Shown piece after piece: positions 12,423 to 24,318 of a DNA stretch of 64,000 nt. Source of the DNA: Dolomedes plantarius (lineage: Eukaryota; Arthropoda; Arachnida; Araneae; Dolomedidae); assembly GCA_907164885.2 (NCBI GenBank), contig OU015498.1, positions 130,302,651-130,366,650 on the forward strand. The letters are read 5' to 3'. Numbering within the stretch: position 1 is the first letter of the stretch; every line of letters begins with the position of its first letter. The notes beneath the pieces are model-generated. The model saw only the letters and a program-made list of their open reading frames with translations, did no database searches and had not been told where the DNA came from. The position numbers were made by a program, and so were the translations under genes.

Positions 12423-12979
12423 CATTTTTTTTTTTTTTAATTGAAATGCGGAGGTACTTGTCGTTAGATATTCACCCTTTGTTATTCACCGCTATTTATT
12501 GGCTACGTTATTATGGGAGCACCATATAGGTGAGTCAGTATTGCTCCCTATGAAGGGCACAACGCGGAAACGACCAAGCCTTATTCGGGATTTGAACCCA
12601 AGCCCACAGCGGGGCAGTTCAGAACGCTAATCACTTCACCAGGGGTGGGCAGACTTTTCCAGGGTACGGGCTACTTCTAATTTTTTCAAGGTGTTGCGGT
12701 CCACCCAGTGGCGTAGGTGTGGTGAGCTTTAAAAAAAAGGTCTACAATATTTATTATAACTTAATAATAAATACGGAATACGTACTTACCTACATAACTA
12801 CAATAAAAAAACTTACTCTTTTAAAACCGCGTTTAAAGCAAAACGCAAGATACAAACATAATAATAATAATAAAAATCTTAGGTCTTAGTAAAGGCGGTC
12901 ACCCCAAAATGTCTTGGTGGTCCACCGGTCGATCGCGATCGACTTAATGCCCACCCCTGCACTACGCCATATGGGCGGC
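12423..12979 (-). mobile_element. tRNA-derived SINE, split by a hAT MITE
   Basis: Read on the minus strand, the head is gcccatatggcgtagtg, interrupted by the MITE at 12640-12959, then continuing gtgaagtgattagcg (box A region) and ggttcaaatccc (box B). It ends in an A-run (12427-12438 as T on the plus strand). Imperfect 10-base target repeats acttttcaag (12413-12422) and acttttctag (12980-12989) bound it. Confidence 0.75.
12640..12959. mobile_element. hAT-type MITE inserted in the SINE head
   Basis: Inverted ends caggggtgggca / tgcccacccctg are flanked by 8-base repeats cacttcac (12632-12639) and cactacgc (12960-12967), six of eight matching. 320 bases, noncoding. Confidence 0.75.
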
Positions 12980-14124
12980 ACTTTTCTAGAAGTCGAGGGA
13001 GCTAATTTAAGTTTCAGATTCTTTAAAGCGTTGACTTCTAACTTGATTAATATAATGAATTTCATAAAGCTTTAAACGAAATATTTAATAGAAATTGTAA
13101 CTTGTAAACGAAAACTCTTCATTTAAACAATTATAAGGTGTTTTTAGGAATATAAGGAGCAATTTTGATTGGTACTTTAATGAAAATTTTGATGAAGTAC
13201 TATCGATGGGAAAAGTAATGAGTCTCATGTGATACAAAAAGATAGAAAATCGGAAAAACAACTGCTATGAATCGAGATCACTCATTTTGCTCAAATATTT
13301 AATCTAAAAAAATCTTTTAAGAAATGCCATTAAACGAAAAAAAAATCATTCTCGGTGCAGTAGAATACAAACGTCAAAAACAAGCAAAAATGCAGATTGG
13401 TTCGAGGGCGATATTCCAAAATGTTAGGCATCTTGAAAATCCAAGAAGGTAATTTATCGGTATTTAAAGAGTTATTGATAAGTATAATAATGATAGTGAC
13501 AAAAAATGTTGGCAATTTGAGCCAAAAAATTTATAAAATCCAAGAGAAAAATTGGTCACAACTTAAATTTTGTATAAATTTGAATTTTTCCATCAATTTC
13601 GGAAAATTTTTTGGAATTATTTTCAGAAATTTCAAATGGGAAAATTACAGCCTGGACTATCCTTGATCGGATAAATGCATAAAAAATTAACAGCAGCGAA
13701 AAAAATAAAAGAATCCTCATCGATCATTGCAAGAAATCGCTTGGAACAAAATAGACCTTTCGAGGTTTTAAAACTCGAATGGAATCGGATAGTAGGTTTT
13801 AAATTATGATGTAGGAGAAAATAGGCTCATTTTTTCCAGTTTCAAACACTGGATAAAAATTGCATTTAATGCATAGCTCGCCAGGCGCTCTTTTGGATCC
13901 CGATAGAAGCGACTAAACAGGTACGTGATATTTAGGCTTTGTAGACAGAAAAATTTATGAGCTTTCCAAGACTAGATTTTTTTTTCATTATCGAACATTA
14001 CTTTAACGGAAAATTCCGAACCTTTTTCAAATTTTGCGAATTTCTCCTGACCTTCGTGATTGGAATACTCCCTGTGTAATACTGAGTACGTTTCCATCCA
14101 AAACTAAGATCAAGTGTGAGAATA

Positions 14125-14311
14125 AGGGCATGTTCACATAGGAGTCCGTAGCGTTGCGTTAAGGAAAAGATGACGTTGAGATGAAAATAAACCAATCATA
14201 GGCCTTCAAACGATTAGCAATGAAATTTTTAACGCCTATGATTGGTTTATTTTCGTCTCAACGTCATCTTTTCCTTAACGCTACGCAACGGACTCCTATG
14301 TGAACAGGCCC
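14125..14311. mobile_element. Near-palindromic MITE, copy 1
   Basis: The two halves are inverted copies of each other, from gggcatgttcacatagg to cctatgtgaacaggccc, with a short central region. Flanks are TAA and TTA, compatible with a 3-base TWA target as in PIF/Harbinger transposons. Confidence 0.8.
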
Positions 14312-14965
14312 TTAAAGGTACCGGATGCGATGCGGAAAGATCTCTTGGTTAAATCAGGACAGAGTTTTGAACTACTTATGCATTAAAAACTATGAAGTTT
14401 CTTAGTCTGATTAGCAAAGAGAATAAGAAAAACATACAGGACAGTAACTATCATAAAATGCCTCTTCGAAAATGTGTTAGTTAACTGTCTTCCTAAAAAG
14501 AAGTTCCCTCTCATACACAAACACAAAAGAAGAAAAAAAGGATCTGATTAAATTTGTGTAAGGAGCAAGTCCAATTAACCTCCTCTACCCGCAGTTGAAG
14601 TTAGTTACTTTCTGAGGTAAGAAGAAATTGACTCAGCAAAGTACTGATAAGTTCACCATAGACACAATGAAGATCGCCATTCAGACTGTACGGTGTATAC
14701 AGTAAAATCTTTACCAAGTTAAATGATATGTAGGTGAATTTTGTATCACACAGTAGGTGTCTTGCAGTATATAAATGGTTTTTCAATTGCCTTGACTACG
14801 ATGAAAGACAAATTACAGCTTATCATTAAGACAGTTTCATTAAAATAAACAACTGCATCTTTCAGAAGGAATTGGATACTTGTCATTAGTAAAGTAGGTA
14901 TATCTGTTACTCCTTCAACTTCATATCTGCATTAGAGGGTTTTGAAAGTAAGCAACTTACATTTA

Positions 14966-15986
14966 CAGTGAAATCTCGACGTATCGTTTTCGCAGGGACC
15001 GACTGAACTAAACGATGGATGCGGGAACATACAAAAAAGTATTAACATACCTTAAAGTTTGATATCCTTAATATATTTACTCACATACATAAATGCATAC
15101 ATACCTAAAGTGTAATTGAAGATAAAATTACAAAGATGTACTGAAATCCAAGATAAAAATAATAATAAAAAGTACACGTAGATACACAGGAATTTTGATT
15201 TAAATAAACGTATTTAATCTCTGTTTGCATTTTGGCGGTTTTCTCTCCACAAGTAAACAATATTTTTTCTATGTTGCAAATTGCATTCTTTTCGGTATCG
15301 GTTATTGTGTGAGAGTAAACGATGGGAGAGTGGATGGGGTCCGACATAAGGCCACCAGGAAGTTCTGCCTTCCGGGTGAATCCATCATCGGCCATCATCT
15401 GCAACAATCAGAAACTTCAAACACCCTAGAACAAAACCATCGCCTCCATCCCAAGGCCAACAGAAAAACCAGAGGATGGCAAGAACCGCTCAGGTCGACT
15501 AACTATGAGCCATTGCTGATAAGAACAGAAATGTTGAATAGTCAGAGAATTTGCAATGAGTTGCCGAAAATAGGTTACTCCAGGGTCTAAAGAATTAAGG
15601 AACACCAACGACGAACAAATAATAGGAGTGGCACGATAAAGCGAAACCAGGCTAAACAGGAGAGAACAAAAATACGAGAACCTTCATCTCAAATGTTCTG
15701 CTCATTGTTTAATTAGAGCGTCATTCTAGCTCAATCCAGACATTTATATTTCAGGTTCAGTTATGATGAAAAAACAATCGATCCGATAAATTAATACATA
15801 AGCTGCGATATTCAGCACGAATATTGCGGAAAAACGATGGATCGAGGAACGATCCATGCGATCTGTTTTTGCTTGTTTTCTATGGAATTTTAAATTTCAT
15901 AGAAATTATTTATTTAGGACTGGGTGAAATAAACGATACATAAGGGAAAACGATCATTCGGGGAACGATCGATCGAGATTCCACTG
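14966..15986. mobile_element. Tigger/pogo-like element, about 1.0 kb
   Basis: Inverted ends cagtgaaatctcgac / gatcgagattccactg are flanked by TA on both sides. The interior has a GC-richer block (about 15300-15590) with a 121-codon plus-strand frame (15225-15590) of no recognised family. No transposase motif is visible, so it may be captured or decayed DNA. Confidence 0.6.
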
Positions 15987-18900
15987 TATTAAAAGTGAAA
16001 GAATGGCACTTTAAAAATCTTAGGTGACCATGAGACATCCTGAACCTCAATCCTACAAACAACTGAACATCATGATACATTAGCATACTCCAGAAAGAAC
16101 CTAGGATCCCTTGTGATCTTCTGAACATTATAATTCATGTTTTGACGTATAAATGATTAGCTCGATTCCAAAAGAAATCAATCATGTGACTGCCTTGACT
16201 ATGTGTTACAGTCATATGGACCCAAGGTCATTCACTTAAATCTCAGTTCATGGCTGGTAAACTTTTTTTTCCTTTTTTTTTCAAATCAATCTGAAATGAA
16301 CATAAGCAATTTGAAAGCTCCAGATAATAGTTCAACCATAGATTTCTTATTTATCAAAGGTCTATAAAGTCTCCAAATGCTCATTTTACAATCACTTGTA
16401 AAATTTTAATTAGCTTAACAATAATTGTAATAAAATATCCTTTATTTAGTTTTTCTCTGATGAAAAGAATGTAACCCACAGTAGCACATTCATCCAGGAT
16501 TCTGACTCAACAAGGGCTAAGAGATCATAGTTCTAAAGAAAGACCATAAAAATATTGATGCATTTAAACCTCTATATCCATATTGTTGCTTATGATGCCT
16601 GGCCAGAAGTATTCCACATCAGGTCCATGTATATTCATATGTACCTTAACCTTATTCTGGATTGGTACAGATAATCAAATAATGAATGTACATAATGTAA
16701 TGACAATGGAACTTTTCAATCTTGATTTAATTATTTAATATTTTTATTTATAATTCTTATGACAGAATAGCAACAAGTCAATACCTTTAATGTATGTTTA
16801 TTAATCCCTAGCACTACAATATCAGTACATTATACAAAATACTTTATTATTGATTTTTAAAAATGATGAATAAGCAAAAAAGGTTAAATATGAAAAAATT
16901 TCAAGTTAAATATATCTGCATACTAAGAAATGTCATAGCATGTGGTACTCATAGATCACTTTAACTATGCTAAATAGTTTATTGAAAAATGGCTGGAATT
17001 ATTTGAATAACTACCATTAGAATAACAATAATTATCCTCATCATTCCCTAAATGTCAACTGAAATCAAAATGCTTTCAAATGATGTAGCCTATTATTTAT
17101 AAATAAACCACAACAGACTTCAACATAACTCAAAGAGATAGAAATCAGAGAAACAAAAGATTAATTGTAATCAAAAGGTAAAACATATGGATTTGCATTA
17201 ACCCTTCATCACTTAGTTTCCTAGAGCCCCTCTACATGGGTATAACACATGACTATCTCAAAAAAAGATTTTGAAGTATGAAATTTCTGGGTGATGTATT
17301 TTCTTTGAACACCAGTAATACATGTTTATTCACTGTAGATACCCACTAGAAACAAAAAAAATTAAATAAGTCAGATTTTCAGGTAAAAAAATTATAACAA
17401 TATTTTTATTGAAATTCACATTAATAAATACATTAAGTATCTATTGATACGACTGAGTTATTTTAGTTTAAAGTGATTAACAAAAAGATCTAATTATGAA
17501 CTACCCAAACACAATATAAATCTGAGTCACATAATAAAATAATCATATCCTTCCAGAATCTGAGTGAAAAGTAATTCTGCTTGAATAACACTGTTGACTT
17601 AGAACTAACTATTCATGAAATGTGGTTAAGCTAAAACCTTTAAATATGATCAAGACAAAATTCAACATTTTTTTTCATTTTCTTTGATATCATTTCAACT
17701 AGAAAACTAAAGAAATTCTTTGAAAATTTCGTTTATAAATTTACATAAAAAATATGATAAAAAATTTTTCTCATACCAAAAATTTCAACTTTTTAATAAA
17801 GCTAATAAACTGTGATAACCATAATCAAATGTCAAGAAAATAAAACCTGTCCTATGTGTAAGAGAAAAAAAAGGTCACAATACATAAATTTTAGGCAAAA
17901 AGTCACAAAGGGGATAAGAATGTAAATCCAATAAACATTTTTAGAGGTTAAACAAAAATTTATGAGGCTTTAAGTTCCTTTCTGTGGATTTTTAATGAAT
18001 TTTAAACAAGAAAACTCAACAATCATTTAAAAAGGTTCAACATGGTTGTATGGATTAACAATTATTTTCTTAAAAATATGTATTTTAATCATGAAGCATG
18101 AACCGTGTCTTACGAATAGAGGCATGAACATAGAATTTCATGAAGAATCAAATAATTATCATTTCAATTATTTCTGCTACATTAGTTCAAATAGTAACTT
18201 GAAAATGTATTTTTTTTTTTTGGTTTATTTAAAAGTTCAATTTTATTTCACTATATTGATTGAATTTCAGATTTTATTGAAGCTATAGCTAAACTGTTTT
18301 TAAATCCAGAATACTCGGCATAATTAAATCACTAATAAAATAACAAATGTTTAATTTTGTTATCAAAATCACTTTGAACTTCTAAGATGGTTTTTATACT
18401 TAATATACATGAGATCAAAGTTAAGTCTAAATTAAATATTCACCATAAAGCTTTTAATTTTGATCTATGTTTGAAGAGAAAAAGATTACAAATTAGTTCT
18501 ATATAAAAAATTTGATTTATAAATTTAAATCATTAGAAAATATCAAACAACGACAATTAAAACTATTAGTAAAACTAGGATTTAGCTATAAGTCAAAGGC
18601 TAACCAATCCTATTCTGGGCTACTCTGGACATTAAATGAATGAATAAATAAAAAGAGAAAAATATGTTTCACATTAAAACATTAGATCTAATTATATATT
18701 TCATACATGTTGCAGAAAAATTTTAGAGTCAACTAGTAATTAAAGCATGATGGATGTCAGTTTTCATCATTAACTGATATATTTATGAAATAAATATCTT
18801 AATTACTGCAGTACGTGAAGAAGAATATTTGAAGTATCAACTAAATACCAAACTTATATTGATATTCTGTAAATGATTTCACTATATTAACTTTACTGTA

Positions 18901-19706
18901 TTGTATAAAAGATGAGATTCAACAATTACCATTTTTCCTATGAATAAAAATCGATTTAGATCTTTTTGTTAAACAATCTATTAAATTGATACGTAACAGC
19001 AAGAATTAATTTGATAAAATGCTTTGGTTCAGAACAGCAAATTTTAGAGCCATGCACTTATCATTCAGTAGAGGAATGATGATGGATAATTACATTAGAT
19101 GTTCAAACATGTTTAGTATTGAATACAAGAGCAAGAACTTTTTTGTTTGTGTTTTAATATGTTTCAAGTATAAGAGATTTTGATTTTGATTTAAGTATAT
19201 CATTTGCATTGCTACTCTACTAGTCTACCCACAACAAACATTTAAATGCAATTTAACTCTACCAGTATATAATGAAATCTATTATCTTAATCAGCTGAAT
19301 ATGTACTTATAAAGACCAGGTGAACAAAGTGGACATTCTTTAAGAGTACTTCTTAACACTATGTCATTTTAATAACCTTTTGTGTACCATCTATATAACA
19401 TCTTACATAAGATCTATAACTACCCCGATAAACACCCTGCAACAGAGAAATCTCTTGAAGAAATGAAAAACTGTAATTGGTAGCCGGAAACAGGCTCTCG
19501 GGATAACTCATATATTGTTTTCAAAATCTTATTACCTCCAGAAAGATGTGTTAACAGCTATTCGAGTGCGATTTCTTTAATTTGCTTTAAATAAAATCAA
19601 AGAATCTAAAAATTACGGTATCAATATGATGGTGAATAATTTAAATTCCTCATAACTCGGAGCTTGAAGACTACACTTAACACAGTTTTATACATTTAAG
19701 AGTCAC

Positions 19707-19839
19707 CTTTTTTATCAGAGAAACATCTGATGCTGCAACCCGAGGCATTCAGTTCTGATAAATATTTAGAACCTAATCGCATGCCATAAAACTGACTAAA
19801 TATTTTCGCGTTTGAATACAGAACTCTTAGGTTATTCAT
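19707..19839 (-). CDS. FAM162: FAM162-like coding exon 1 (presequence)
   Basis: Residues 1-44 plus the first base of codon 45. The N-terminus (MNNLRVLYSNAKIF) is basic and hydroxylated with few acidic residues, as in mitochondrial targeting sequences. The region G-C-S-I-R-C-F-S-D-K-K leads to the donor AAAAAAG|GTGACT. I chose the ATG at 19837-19839 because it has A at -3. An in-frame ATG at 19927-19929 would add 30 hydrophobic residues, but its context is poorer. A repeat array begins about 350 bases upstream, so the promoter must lie in or before that gap. Confidence 0.78.
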
Positions 19840-20189
19840 TTTTCTCGAGGTAGAGAAGTAAACAAATGAAACCGGAAACGAAGTTGTAGTAAATACAATC
19901 TCATAGTATATGATTTTTAAAAAATGCATATAAATAGAGCAGATGTTCCTAGAGTTTAATTTTTAAACGTTCTTTTTAACATTTTTGAATTTATAAAGAA
20001 AAGCTGCTAACAACCCAAAATATTTCTTGTTCTCTCATTCTCAAAACTGCCGTCTGGACTTGCAAGCTGAAAAAATTTCAGGTAATCGCTTCTAACGAAA
20101 CTACCACGGGTTATTAACGTATGATTACTTATCATTGCTTACCACTTTTGTATGTAAACATGTATGTATGTGTTATATGTATCTATATC

Positions 20190-22520
20190 TATACTTATAT
20201 ATAAAGAGAGAGCGATTTTGTACGTGGAGGGTAATCTCCAGAACCACAGCACCTATTTGAAAAATTCTTTCACTGTTTGAAAGGTACATTATTCCAGATG
20301 GACATAGGCTATATATTATGTATATCTGATCAGTAGAAATAAAACTAGGGGCTTAATCCTAACAATCTCCATTGTTACCGCTACTGTCCTCTACCGCTTT
20401 TTTGTGCCGAAGTCTTCAACGATCCTTAGCGTGGTGCTTTGCGGTGGGCTTTTTCTATATCTATACTTATATATAAAGAGAGAGCGATTTTGTACGTGGA
20501 GGGTAATATCCAGAACCACTGCACCTATTTGAAAATTCTTTCACTGTTTGAAAGGTATATTATTCCAGATGGACATAGGCTATATATTATGTATATCTGA
20601 TCAGTAGAAATAAAGTTAGGGGCTTAATCTTAACAATCTCCATTGTTACTGCCAGAGCCTGACTAAGGCAGGGGCATACGGGGCAGTTGCCCCGGACCCC
20701 TACATCAGAGGGGGCCCCCAAATGGAATAGAAAGTTTAGTATTAAGTATTAAGTTCTTCATTACTAAAGTAGTGAAGCAGAGGGGGGCCCCCAAAGAAGT
20801 TTTTGCCCCGGGCCCCAATTAGGCTAAGTCGGGCCCTGGTTACTGCTACTGTCCTCTACCGCTTTCTGTGCCGAAGTCTTCAACGATCCTTAGTGTGGTA
20901 CTATCGCGGTGGGCTTCTGTTCTGACGATAGTGGTTCGATCCTAGCCGTTCTGCGGCACGCCTTTTTGTTTTAAAAAACTAACTTTAATTATTAACTAAC
21001 GTAATATTAATTCGAATATTATTTTAAGAATATTATTTTTTAAAAAATTGAATATTTAAAAAAAACATTCTTTACTTAAAATCCTTTTTTTTTATTTTTG
21101 TATTTTTATTTCAACTCTTAACCTCTTTCTATTATCTATCTATCTATCTATAGTCTATAGTTATATATAAAGAGAGAGCGATTTTGTACGTGGAGGGTAA
21201 TCTCCAGAACCACTGCATCTATTTGAAAAATTCTTTCACTGTTTGAAAGGTACATTATTCCAGATGGTCATAGGCTATATATTATGTATATCTGATCAAA
21301 GTTAGGGCTTAATCCTAACAATCTCCATTGTTACTGCTACGGTCCTCTACCGCTTTTTGTGCCGAAGTCTTCAACGATCCTCAGCGTGGTGCGATCGCAG
21401 TGGGCTTATGTTCTGACGATAGTGGTTCGAACCTAGCCGTTCTTCGGCACGCTTTTTTTTTCTTTTAAAAAATTAACTTTAATTATTAACTAACGTAATA
21501 TTAATTCGAATATTATTTTAAGCATATTATTTTTAAAAAAATTGAATATTTAAAAAAAACATTCTTTACTTAAAATCCTTTTATTATTTTTGTATTTTTA
21601 TTTCAACTCTTAACCTCTTTCTATTATCTATCTATCTATAGTCTATAGTTATATACAAAGAGAGAGCGATTTTGTACGTGGAGGGTAATCTCCAGAACCA
21701 CTGCACCTATTTGAAAAATTCTTTCACTGTTTGAAAGGTACATTATTCCCGGTGGACATAGGCTATATATTATGTATATCTGATGAGTAGAAATAAAGCT
21801 AGGGGCTTAATCCTAACAATCTCCATTGTTACCGCTACTGTCCATTACCGATTTTTGTGCCGAAGTCTTCAACGATCCTTAGCGTGGTGCTATCGCGGTT
21901 GGCTTCTGTTCTGACGATAGTGGTTCGAACCTATCCGTTCTCCAGCACGCCCTTTTCTTTTAAAAAATTAACTTTAATTATTAACTAACGTAATATTAAT
22001 TTGAATATTATTTTAGGAATATTATTTGAAAAAAAAATTTAATATTATTTTTAAAAAATATTCTTTACTTAAAATCCTTTTTTTATTTTTCTATTTTTAT
22101 TTCATTTCTTAACCTCTCTCTTCTAAAGAATTAACTTTAATTAATAACTAACGTAATATTAATTTGAATACTATTTTATGTGCTTAAAATAATTTAAAAA
22201 AAAATTCTTTACTTAAAATCCTTTTTTTATTTTTGAATAAAACTACGGTCTCAAGCACACCTCTTTCTTTTAAAAAATTAACTTTAATTAATAAATAACG
22301 TAATATTAATTTGAATATATAATTATAGGTGCTTAAAATAATTTTTAAAAATTCTTTACTTAAAATCCTTTTTATTTTTGTACTTTTATTTCATCTCTTA
22401 TTCTAATTTTGGGATACCAATGTGTTTCTATACTTCTATAATAATATATAAAGAGAGTGAGAGCAGATTTTGTATGTGGAGGGTAATGTACAATTTTTGT
22501 ACATTAAAATGTACCTTACA
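20190..22520 (-). repeat. Inverted array of the ACTAGCGGCCCG repeat family, long units
   Basis: The same family as 4368-5710, here on the minus strand. The conserved cgattttgtacgtgg occurs at 20213, 20483, 21180 and 21668, with a degraded copy near 22472. Units include the module ending in the ggttcgaacc-containing stretch (for example around 20931 and 21425). Two intervals are about 490-500 bases once a hAT insertion is removed; one is 270. Units thus differ in how much upstream module they keep. Confidence 0.75.
20653..20838. mobile_element. hAT-type MITE inside the repeat array
   Basis: A perfect 8-base target duplication gttactgc (20645-20652 and 20839-20846) brackets 186 bases. The ends are partly inverted (cagagcctgactaag / ctaagtcgggccctg). 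The interior is rich in ggggccccc stretches. The duplication shows that it inserted after the array unit was in place. Confidence 0.8.
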
Positions 22521-23264
22521 TCTTTTTCTTTGTCAACCGCAGTCAAGTAACCATAGCAACATCCTTTAGCTTACGGGGTCCGTTTTTCGAAATCTCTCTT
22601 TACAACGGGAAAATGTTATCTACTTCGTATCCCTATTTTACGTGGGGGACATTCAGCGTGGGGGGTCAGGGGAAAGAGTGGTTAATTGCTTTTTTATTGC
22701 TTTCTTACTATTGAAGAAGAATTTCAATAGTAGTTCATCGGCACTCCGTGCCTCTTTCATCTCTCAAAAGGCTGAAAATGGATGAACCGTGGGTGAACCG
22801 CCCTTCTGATGTCTCTCGCCTGAAAAGAAATAGCCTCTAGCTAGAACGACAAAAGATTATTATTCAGTCCTTTTCGGCAAGATTCACCCTCCGTTCCCAG
22901 AATGTCACCCAATTGTTCTTTGGGGGCAAAGACGTTAGGAAAGTCACAACGAAGTGGAATTCGAGACTATATCTCTGCGACATCACACCGTATTTTTCGA
23001 GAGTATGTGCTTCGGATATATGCTATCCCACCCCGTAAGGAAAAGTTTTAATATTTTTAAGATTCAAGTAGAGGAGGTATTGTTAAATACAAAAAGGATA
23101 TTTGAAACTGGCAACGTTAAAGAGTTTATTGAAGAAAACTACATTTGGAACTAAGCTTTTTACCGGACATTTAAGGTAAAAAAAGATTTACAATTTATTG
23201 GCTATCAACTGGAAATTTATTGGTATATTTTGTTTAACCCGGACAAAGTCGGGACGGGCCGCTA

Positions 23265-23266
<2 letters not shown>
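22521..23266 (-). repeat. 5' part of an ACTAGCGGCCCG-family repeat
   Basis: On the minus strand it starts actagcggcccgtcccgact at 23266-23247 and matches the start of the element at 4368 for about 90 bases, then differs. It ends towards the array at 22520. The plus-strand frame 22954-23154 within it is not recognised. Confidence 0.6.

Positions 23267-23344
<78 letters not shown>
23267..23344. repeat. AT microsatellite
   Basis: A pure (TA)n run directly abutting the repeat end. Confidence 0.9.
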
Positions 23345-23348
<4 letters not shown>

Positions 23349-24018
23349 GTATGTATATATATGTAAGCCAAAATTTTGACTCATTTTGGTACTTTTCTGT
23401 TTAATTTTTTACTGCTTGTTCAAGCAATATAGACTGTGTTTGGCACGCTGCAAAAATTATAACTTGCGAGGTACGGATGGACGGTTTTAGCGTCTGAAAT
23501 TTTGCTTTCCGGAGGACCGTTATGGAGGAACGTAATCCTACGTTACTATCTTTATACTGTAAGATATCGTGAATTGTACAAAGTAGCTGGTGTCAAAATT
23601 GCCGGAACAAGAGAAATTAAATCACAGGAAAAAAATTATTCTTGTATTTCTGGACGTGTATGCATGAAGACTGATTCCAGCTTCAAAGAAAAGCGGGGGT
23701 TTCATTATGGTGTTTTTTGCAAGTTGTAGGACTTTTCGTTGTTTATTAAGAGAAAGACGTTATGGCTCTTTTCAGAGTACCCGGGCAAAGGCTTTTAACT
23801 AAATCTTATTCCAAATTTCCCGTCTTCTAATTTTTCAAATTATTTTATAGTTTTTTTGTTTCACCCATAGTTAAAATTATCCATTACCATTTAAGATAGC
23901 CATACCACATTAATTATACGTACTCGTTCTAGTTGTCAGTTGATTTATCAACTAATTCCTTTTTTTCCCTCCCTTAATCATTGTCAACACTATTTGTAAC
24001 CTTGAGAACGATAATCTT

Positions 24019-24132
24019 ATGTCACATACTAACACTGTTACTGAGGACAAGGAGCTCTTGCTTTCTGGTGCCTCTACAGTTTTTTATGTCGATGGCAGAG
24101 ACTCCAGTGATGACTATGATCAATTTGAATAA
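24019..24132 (+). other. Small open frame (37 codons) ending at a MITE
   Basis: Starts M-S-H-T-N-T-V-T-E-D-K-E and ends D-D-Y-D-Q-F-E-stop, with the stop formed by the TAA flanking the MITE at 24133. The acidic composition is coding-like. It may be the broken N-terminus of a longer protein or retrotransposon frame. Not recognised. Confidence 0.15.
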
Positions 24133-24318
24133 GGGCCTGTTCACATAGGAGTCCGTTGCGTTGCGTTAAGGAAAAGATGACGTTGAGACGAAAATAAACC
24201 AATCATAGGTCTCCAAACGATTAGAAATGAAATTTTTAACGCCTATGATTGGTTTATTTTTGTCTCAACGTCATCTTTCCCTTAACGCTACGCAACGGAC
24301 TCCTATGTGAACAGGCCC
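24133..24318. mobile_element. Near-palindromic MITE, copy 2
   Basis: A full-length hairpin-forming copy from gggcctgttcacatagg to cctatgtgaacaggccc; flanks TAA and TTA. Confidence 0.85.

Larger units (their letters stand above)
12262..19706 (-). other. FAM162-like intron 1 (7.4 kb)
   Basis: Contains a SINE split by a hAT MITE (12423-12979), a palindromic MITE (14125-14311) and a Tigger-like element (14966-15986). From 15990 to 19700 the sequence is AT-rich and single-copy-looking, with no gene or repeat that I recognise. Confidence 0.7.
9140..19839 (-). other. FAM162: FAM162/UPF0389-family mitochondrial-type protein, whole gene span (3 coding exons)
   Basis: Minus-strand exons 19839-19707, 12261-12174 and 9320-9140 join in phase (133+88+181 bases) into 133 residues plus stop. 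Vertebrate FAM162A is about 154 residues, associated with mitochondria and with hypoxia-induced cell death. Features match that family in order: a basic, Ser-rich N-terminus free of strong acidic runs (1-44); the block T-L-D-K-Y-L-L-V-W-M-K-K-Y-P-S-V-A-D-V-P-K-T-V-S (about 51-74, split over two exons); R-I-K-L before one membrane helix (about 89-107); and G-K-K-A-A-K-R (108-114). All junctions are GT-AG and both split codons agree, which makes chance assembly very unlikely. The biochemical role of arthropod members is not settled. Confidence 0.88.
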
